From the NCBI GenBank assembly GCA_922989275.2, contig OV277870.1:48604356-48668355 (forward strand): a stretch of 64,000 bases of DNA, read 5' to 3'. This document shows, in pieces, positions 61,301 through 64,000 of this stretch; position 1 is the stretch's first letter, and every line of letters starts with the position of its first letter. Origin of the DNA: Gari tellinella (lineage: Eukaryota; Mollusca; Bivalvia; Cardiida; Psammobiidae). The notes below the pieces were generated by a model. That model worked only from the letters and a program-made list of their open reading frames with translations. It was not told the origin of the DNA and searched no databases. Position numbers and translations under genes: made by a program.

Positions 61301-62788
61301 CTATTCCTCCTTTAAAGAAAACAGCTCCTCTTTATACTATCATGAGTTTGCGCAAAACGAAATATTTCCTTTATCCTAGCAGTTGGTAGCTTAAAGCATG
61401 CTGAAAGTCAAGCAGAATGCTTCTTTAGGATAGGGTACCATCTCAAGATGTGCATGAAGACTTATTTTTCCATTCCACTATTTCCAAAGGGGTATAATTA
61501 TTTCCTTAGGGAGATAATTGAATGTTACTGTTTCATGCTTTGTAGCTTGTAAGCACACATTCTAAACCTTTCATCGAACTTTGAAAAAAAAAACACTCTT
61601 CACAGGTTGTTAGAGTACCATCTCAAGATGTGTACGAAGAGATATTCTTCAATTTGCCATTTCCAAGGGGAGATAATTGGACTTGACTGTCTCACGCTTT
61701 GTAGCTGATTAGTACACCAGGGGATAATATCAGTGCAACCTCTCTACATCAGCCCTCTGAACAATGATTTTGTCTATACAACTAGGCTTGCCACTGTTTC
61801 CCAAACAGCAAAATAATGTCTTATGCTTTCACTGCTTCAATATTGTCTGCTTCAAATTGTCATCTGCTGTATTTCTCAAAGTCGCATATTGGACATTTTG
61901 ACAGAGAAAGAACAACGAAGAGTGACAAACAGCTTGAATCCAGATCAGACAATGCGTAACGTGGCGTCTGGTCTGGAATCAAGCTGTTTGCAAATGTAAG
62001 CCAATTTCCCTCTCTGTAACAGCTTCCTCCAAACAACAACCACACTCTGTATCTCCCTTTGGGTGTAGTTGTAGAGAGGGAGCACAGTAGCTTTTAGGCA
62101 ACAATTCACTCACTCTCACTCACTATCCGGTTTATTTGTTGATCAGGCCACAATTAATCCTCTGCTGAGGGTGGGGCCTGACTGTCCAGTCTCGATCTGA
62201 GTCTTCCTCTCCATTCCTGTCTGTGATGAGGGTTGATGGGATCCATACCCAGGGTTTTTCTGTCCCGTTTCACAACATCCTCCCAAGACAATTTGGGTCT
62301 GCCAGTGGTCCTTTCTGCTGGTACGTTCATCTGTCGGACTTTAGCAATCCAGCCTGTGCTGCGCTCAACGTGCCCCAACCAACGCAGTCTGTTCTTCTGC
62401 ATAATGACTGCGAGGCTTTCCAAGTTGACTTGAGTGAGGAGGGATTCAAAGGGAATGCTTTGCTCAGGCTTCACCAAACAGATCCATCTGATCATTGCTT
62501 TGTAGTTACTTTATTGGATTACTAACAATAGCCATATGCTTTCTCATTTTTCTCCAGAAATGCTCCCAGAAACAACAACAACTACTACTACAACTACAAC
62601 CACAACAACTACGCCCACACCATCAACAACAACATCAACAACCAAGGTCACTCCGACCTCCGAGCCTACCACAGTACCAGTTCCTAGCATACATGTTATC
62701 CAGGCTGCCACTGTAGACCTGCTTCAGTCTAACCTGAGACAGACCAACACCACCTCTAAACTGTCATCCTCCGTCACCATGTCTATTG
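43293..62788 (+). CDS. C-type lectin domain protein with Thr-rich stalk (runs off right edge)
   Basis: Exons 43293-43374, 59666-59941, 60754-60927 and 62558-62788 are all separated by phase-1 introns and give 254 codons so far. Order: signal peptide (about residues 9-31), one long-form C-type lectin domain (about 33-177; C35, C52, C69, C137, C144, C148, C150, C164, C175; WIGATDEHKEWDW), then a Thr-rich mucin-like stalk (about 182-209). The usual sugar/Ca2+ motifs EPN or QPD and WND are replaced by QPS (134-136) and WHD (159-161), so canonical mannose or galactose binding is doubtful. A probable secreted or cell-surface recognition protein. Exon 1 is linked by phase and logic only, across a 16.3 kb intron; RNA evidence would settle it. 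Confidence 0.82.
43741..43896. mobile_element. M2 MITE, right part
   Basis: Decayed core A-like arms (GTGAAAGTGAAACAG; CATTCGGCTTGC) and right end TAGAGAGGTTTTACTGTA. 43375-43740 shows nothing recognisable. Confidence 0.65.
44023..44340. mobile_element. M3 MITE, inverted, ends decayed
   Basis: CCCAATGGGAGACATACAAT, TTATAGGGAGGGAAATTG, core B at 44093-44157 (CAGCTTGAATCCAGATCAGA), right module to GTTGGGAGGGAG. Confidence 0.7.
44640..45042. mobile_element. P1 MITE (inverted) whose hairpin loop was hit by a P2 MITE
   Basis: GGTAGCTTAAAGCAGGCTGT..ATGCACC, then the P2, then ..CTGCTTTACTTTCAACCTG and the AAAGAGTTAA end. The CCTTAAGG loop of core A supplied the TTAA target. Confidence 0.8.
44691..44939. 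mobile_element. P2 MITE inside a core A loop
   Basis: TTAACTCTTTGAACCCTAG to GGAGGAAAGGGTTAA. Core B at 44770-44837 (tip AGGGCTCCCTAAGGAGCC). Confidence 0.88.
45082..45389. mobile_element. M3 MITE, inverted
   Basis: CGGGAGACAAAAATTGTGTG..AGGGAGGGAAATTTGC, core B at 45145-45211, right end TATGGAGGGAGTACTGTA. Confidence 0.72.
45390..46514. other. Lectin intron 1, decayed repeat fragments
   Basis: Decayed core B at 45785-45842 (tip GGACTGCTTCAGGAGTCC), a core A scrap at 46060-46090 and an H6 remnant at 46200-46300 (CTCATTAGAATTACAG). No exon seen. Confidence 0.5.
46515..46793. mobile_element. P2 MITE
   Basis: TTAACTCATTCATCCCTGA to GCTAGGGTTGAATGTGTTAA. Core B at 46633-46702 (tip GGGCTCCTTAAGGAGCCC). 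Confidence 0.87.
46958..47210. mobile_element. P1 MITE, complete
   Basis: 253 bp, TTAACCCATTACCCCATAG to TATGTGGTAATGGGTTAA. Intact core A with tip GTGCCTTAAGGCAC. Confidence 0.92.
47236..47443. mobile_element. H6 MITE, diverged
   Basis: CCTCCAGTCAAAGGAAGTAT.. ACACCATAGGATTTGATGC.. CTTATCTGAAGCCCTG. Target duplication not recognisable. Confidence 0.65.
47463..47713. mobile_element. M1 MITE, complete
   Basis: TACAGTGGAGAATTTGTTAT to CACATTCTCCACTGTA. Core B with tip GCGCCGGGTTACCCGGCG. Confidence 0.9.
47846..48062. mobile_element. M2 MITE, left end and hairpin
   Basis: TACAGTAAAACCTCTGTAA start. Hairpin CTTAATGCTGAAAAACCG.. with tip AGCTACATCAGGAGCT, ending CAATGACCTGTCC. The right terminus is not clear. 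Confidence 0.65.
48140..48571. mobile_element. M4 MITE with a nested P1 MITE
   Basis: TACAATCGAAACTCAATACT to TATCGAGTTTTGACTGT, hairpin-like GTCGACATACCTGCTTAGCC region. Same family as 13729-14170. Confidence 0.72.
48170..48424. mobile_element. P1 MITE inserted in M4
   Basis: TTAACCCATTATCCCATAG to TGGGGTAATGGGTTAA. Core A tip mismatched (GCACCTCAAGGCGC). Confidence 0.88.
48590..49238. other. Lectin intron 1, repeat fragments
   Basis: Decayed core B at 48757-48823 and the left half of a P1 MITE at 49034-49122 (TTAACCATTTACTCCATAG). No exon seen. Confidence 0.5.
49239..49431. mobile_element. H6 MITE with 6-bp target duplication
   Basis: CAGGGCTCCAGATAAGAGG to CTTATCTGGAGCTCTG. Duplication ACATAA at 49233-49238 and 49432-49437. 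Hairpin AATCGTCTCTTCGAGACGAT. Confidence 0.9.
49660..49870. mobile_element. P1 MITE, inverted, left end lost
   Basis: ATCCCTCCACTAAAGAAAC.., core A with tip GCACCTTAAGGCAC (one mismatch), end ACTTGGGTTAA. Confidence 0.8.
49898..50149. mobile_element. P1 MITE, inverted, complete
   Basis: 252 bp, TTAACCCATTACCCCATAA to TTGGGTAATGGGTTAA. Perfect core A with tip GCGCCTTAAGGCGC. An H6 right-end fragment follows at 50157-50186. Confidence 0.92.
50187..50426. mobile_element. M2-like MITE with core A-type hairpin
   Basis: TACAGTAATTTTTGACAGTG to AACAGGTTTTACTGTA. Hairpin 50270-50349, arms TTTAATGCAGGGCAAAAGTA, tip AGCTCCTTCAGGAGCT. Confidence 0.72.
50704..50905. repeat. Chimera of a dispersed CCGTCAGTC repeat and an H6 right half
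   Basis: CCCCTCACCACCTGTGGTGG hairpin, GTCAGTCAATCGGTCGGTCC, then from about 50813 H6 sequence GACGATTATACTGAGTAGTC to TCTGGAGCTCTG. Confidence 0.65.
51037..51402. mobile_element. M3 MITE, complete
   Basis: 366 bp, TACAGTGCTCCCTCTCTACA to TATAGAGGGAGCGCTGTA (TA termini). Core B at 51230-51299 with CAGCTTGAATCC arms and tip GACACCGCATTAAGCGGC. Confidence 0.88.
51403..52017. other. Lectin intron 1, little structure
   Basis: A decayed core A-like hairpin at 51675-51745 (GCTTAATGCAGGACAAAAGG). Otherwise nothing recognised. Confidence 0.5.
52018..52272. mobile_element. P2-type MITE with core B
   Basis: ACTTTCAACACCATGGAAC.., core B at 52078-52146 (tip GGGCTCCTATATGAGCCC), end AGTATTGAAAGAGTTAA. 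Confidence 0.8.
52370..52830. repeat. Cluster of decayed P1 and core B fragments
   Basis: 52380-52420 core B right arm, 52480-52700 inverted P1 with ragged core (AGCAGAGTGTGCCTCAATGC), 52730-52815 further P1 scraps. Confidence 0.55.
52887..53172. mobile_element. P1 MITE, inverted
   Basis: AACCCATTACCCCATAAAT to ATATGGGGAAATGGGTTAA. The core A loop is expanded by about 40 bp of unrelated sequence at 53055-53090. Confidence 0.78.
53493..53566. repeat. Core B hairpin without ends
   Basis: GACAAACAGTGCAGACCCAG.., tip GGGCTCCTGACGGAGCCC, right arm TGGGTCTTCACTGTTTGC. A decayed second one lies at 53833-53900. 53173-53492 has nothing recognisable. Confidence 0.75.
54132..58550. mobile_element. 4.4 kb non-coding element with long inverted ends, unclassified
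   Basis: TAGCTCAGCACATTATTAC.. and its inverted counterpart ..GTAATAATGTGCCCAGCTA. About 150 bp of inverted similarity includes GTGATACAAGCATCAAA, CCCGTTAGCCAC and ATGGCGGCCAT hairpins. A second right-end copy lies at 57905-58070. Flanking TA only. The interior 54800-57650 is AT-rich with no supported gene. Confidence 0.7.
58560..59230. repeat. ~338-bp tandem duplication carrying P1 MITEs
   Basis: TTTAACCAGAAACAGGTTAG..GTGTGACTTGTC (58568-58632) recurs at 58906-58972. Each copy is followed by a P1 MITE (58640-58876; 58978-59172, core truncated). A short third P1 fragment ends at 59233. Confidence 0.8.
59234..59446. other. Lectin intron 1, nothing recognised
   Basis: Contains a purine-rich GGGGGGAGGGGGA tract near 59350. 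Confidence 0.4.
59447..59632. mobile_element. H6 MITE next to lectin exon 2
   Basis: AGGGCTCCAGATAAGGGGAG to TTATCTGGAGCCCTG, flanked by ATATGC (59441-59446, 59633-59638). It ends 31 bp before the exon 2 acceptor AG. Confidence 0.85.
59666..59941 (+). CDS. Lectin exon 2 (first two-thirds of the C-type lectin domain)
   Basis: Acceptor TTTGCAG, donor GTATGT, phase 1 both ends. Contains RCYEFF, WYAAKDFCHRRGGML, LWIGATDEHKEWDWRWVNG. An H6 MITE ends 31 bp before the acceptor. Confidence 0.93.
59960..60118. mobile_element. P1 MITE, inverted, partial
   Basis: ATATCCTAGCAGATGGTAGC.., decayed core A, end TGGGGTAGCAGGTTAA. In lectin intron 2. Confidence 0.7.
60205..60353. repeat. Chimera of AGCTCACCTGAGC repeat and H6 right half
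   Basis: TTTTAGCTCACCTGAGC.. GTCCGTCGTCCGTCG joins at about 60251 to H6 sequence AAGAGACGATTCTAATAAGT, ending TATCTGGAGCCCTG. Confidence 0.75.
60519..60670. mobile_element. M2 MITE, partial
   Basis: AAAGTAGAACCTCTCTATTA start. Hairpin GTGACAGCTGAAAGCAATG.. to ..CATTGCTTTAAACTGTCACC; the right terminus is lost. Confidence 0.65.
60754..60927 (+). CDS. Lectin exon 3 (end of the C-type lectin domain)
   Basis: Acceptor ATTCAG, donor GTAAGT, phase 1 both ends. Contains FTNWDRGQPSC, CACLRLDDGFKWHDKFC and YSFICQY. Confidence 0.93.
60960..61225. repeat. CCAAGGTTATAAAG palindromic repeats, two units
   Basis: GGCCCCAAGGTTATAAAGTG..TTTTTAACCTTGG and GGGCCCTAAGGTTACAAAGC..ATTATAACCTTTGGCCC. Same family as 26610-26720. 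Confidence 0.65.
61240..61430. mobile_element. P1 MITE, inverted, decayed
   Basis: TTAATCCATTAATCCATAG.. module then a single core arm TAGCTTAAAGCATGCTGAAA. Confidence 0.55.
61425..61720 (+). repeat. ~184-bp tandem duplication
   Basis: GTACCATCTCAAGATGTGCA..CATGCTTTGTAGCTTG (61425-61550) recurs as GTACCATCTCAAGATGTGTA..CACGCTTTGTAGCTGA (61615-61709). Confidence 0.8.
61733..62093. mobile_element. M3 MITE
   Basis: CAGTGCAACCTCTCTACATC to TAGAGAGGGAGCACAGTA. Core B at 61925-61991 (CAGCTTGAATCCAGATCAGA). Confidence 0.8.
62154..62512 (-). pseudogene. LINE ORF2 C-terminal fragment
   Basis: Minus-strand frame of about 113 aa with RLRWLGHVERSTGWIAKVRQ, TTGRPKLSWEDVVKRDRKTL and HRQEWRGRLRS, the characteristic C-terminus of RTE/Jockey-type LINE polyproteins, ending at its own stop (62154-62156). 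The rest is missing (5'-truncated). It lies antisense, 45 bp before lectin exon 4. Confidence 0.85.
62558..62788 (+). CDS. Lectin exon 4 (Thr-rich stalk)
   Basis: Acceptor TCTCCAG, donor GTAACT, phase 1 both ends. EMLPE, then a run of 14 Thr coded by ACA/ACT, then Thr/Ser/Pro; an NTT glycosylation sequon near the end. The (ACA/ACT)n tract probably varies in length. Confidence 0.82.
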
Positions 62789-62824
62789 GTAACTATTGAA
62801 CCTTTTATTTCATAGATTGTTTTC

Positions 62825-62995
62825 AGTATTAGCCCATTACCTTATAGCCTGTTTCTAGTTTTGAAGAGAAATGACCACTTAAAGGGCATTCTGCTTTACT
62901 TTCAGCCAGCTTTAAGCTACTATCTACTAGAATAATAGAAAATATGGAAAATATAGAAAATAGTTCTTATGCTACATATTCATGACTGTATAATT
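62825..62995. mobile_element. P1 MITE, partial
   Basis: AGCCCATTACCTTATAGCCT, deleted left core arm, CATTCTGCTTTACTTTCAGC, right module to TTCATGACTGTATAA. 62996-63421 has nothing recognised except TGACGTCA (63163-63170). Confidence 0.7.
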
Positions 62996-63421
62996 TAATA
63001 TTGTTTTGTTTTCATTACATTGAATTTGGTTAGCTGTGATTGGCTGTACTTTTTGTTTCATAACTTCATGAAAAAAATAAAATTCAGGCCACGCCTTGTC
63101 AGGACTACTTTCCCTTAGTCCAACTACTCTCCACAAGCGCTGCATGAAGCAGGACGCCAAATGACGTCATTGACGTTGACGTAACTACAAAACAATGTCA
63201 CGTTTTGGCGGAAAATATATATGGCGGAGAGACTACAGCCTACTTTTTAAAAGCGTTCAAAATGAAAATTCGCATCAGATTCTCTATCTAACTACTTTCT
63301 GAAATTCAGTAGTGATATTTAATTATAAAGGAATAATTCAGAATATTTATTGTATGAAGAAAAAAAACTTGGTCACACTTTGCATGAAACCGCTTCGCAG
63401 TTTCATACAGTGTGACGCGTT

Positions 63422-64000
63422 TTTAGCTCACCTGAGCCGAAGGCTCAGGATGAGCTATTGTGATCCCATTCCGTCCGGTGTCTGGCGTCCGTCGTCCATC
63501 GTCCGTTCACATTTTCAAACAACATCTCCTCAGAAACCACTGAACTGATTTCAACCAAACTTTGTCAGACGCATCAGTGACAAGGGGGAACGAAATCTTG
63601 TTCAAAGATTTGGGCTAGAGTTAATACCCTTGCTGTGGGACCAGATTTTCTAACATGACCCTATAGACAACTTTTAATGCATAAGAAAATCTTAAAAAAT
63701 CTCCTTCTCAGAAACCCAATGGCCCAGACCTTTGATATGTGGTATGTATCATGACCTAATGATCTTCTAGCAAGATTGTTCAAAGTTTGACCCTGGGGCC
63801 AAAAATGGCCCTGCCCTGGGGCTTATCAGTTTTTCTTAGGAAAACCTTTTAAAATCTTCTCCTCAGAAACTGTATGGCCTAGATCATTAATATTTGACAT
63901 GTAGCTTTGCCATATGGTCCTCTACCAAGATTGTTCAAATTATGACCCCGGGTCAAAATTGGCCCCGCCCCGGGGCTTAACAGTTTTACATAGATTTATA
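63422..64000 (+). repeat. Dispersed AGCTCACCTGAGC repeat (runs off right edge)
   Basis: Starts with hairpin AGCTCACCTGAGCC-GAA-GGCTCAGGATGAGCT, then CGTCCGTCGTCCATCGTCCG and CTCCTCAGAAACCACTGAAC-type internal repeats. This style is common in bivalve genomes. Confidence 0.8.

Noticed and set aside
62223..62525. Plus-strand 100-codon frame before lectin exon 4
   Set aside because: Antisense shadow of the LINE ORF2 C-terminus.
1..64000. Prokaryotic features (operons, Shine-Dalgarno sites, rho-independent terminators)
   Set aside because: Hairpins followed by T runs occur, but the context is spliced eukaryotic genes.

Overview
The window is animal nuclear DNA, most likely from a bivalve mollusc. 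It has multi-exon genes with GT-AG introns, and its dispersed repeats look like those of bivalve genomes: the AGCTCACCTGAGC-type repeat, AGGTCAAGGTCA arrays and many palindromic MITEs. Assignment to bivalves is inference from repeat style; no species is claimed.

Two host genes are visible, transcribed divergently. (1) UBE4B, the E4/E3 ubiquitin ligase, lies on the minus strand. Its start codon is at 32342, and twelve exons run leftward to 715 and then off the left edge. They encode the N-terminal 468 residues; the catalytic U-box is outside the window. (2) A secreted or membrane C-type lectin lies on the plus strand. Its signal-peptide exon is at 43293-43374. After a 16.3 kb intron, two exons (59666-59941 and 60754-60927) carry one C-type lectin domain. 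A Thr-rich exon (62558-62788) follows, and the gene runs off the right edge. Between the two starts (32.3-43.3 kb) lie three minus-strand tRNA-type genes and repeats.

Most of the rest is mobile DNA. UBE4B intron 5 (14335-26335) carries a 9.5 kb tandem insertion of unclassified type, flanked by a 12/13-matching direct repeat. Nested in it is an apparently intact hAT transposon (19056-22490; 8-bp target duplication; three exons giving a 686-aa BED-finger transposase). Two non-autonomous hAT elements (5513-6832, 24843-25600) also have perfect 8-bp duplications. A foldback element (30012-31990) built of GATGTGAACC motifs is itself split by a 5'-truncated LINE. Two large non-coding inverted-repeat elements (841-5070, 54132-58550) lie in introns.

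MITEs fill the introns and the intergenic stretch. For reference they are labelled by termini. P1: TTAACCCATTACCCCATA, TTAA target, hairpin core A. P2: TTAACCCTTT / TTAACTCATTC, TTAA target, hairpin core B. H6: CAGRGCTCCAGATAAG, 6-bp duplication. M1: TACAGTGGAGAATCTG. M2: TACAGTAAAACCTCTCT. M3: TACAGTGCTCCCTCTC. M4: TACAGTTGAACTTTGA. M5: TACTGTAAAACCGG. M1-M5 have TA termini. Core A arms read GCTTAAAGCA..TGAAAGTAAAGCAGAA; core B arms read CAAACAGT..CTGATCAGA. The same two hairpin cores recur inside families with unrelated ends, which is the most unusual global pattern here. The other standout is a 51-bp tandem array that multiplies the splice donor of UBE4B exon 12.

All splice sites and alignments were made by eye.
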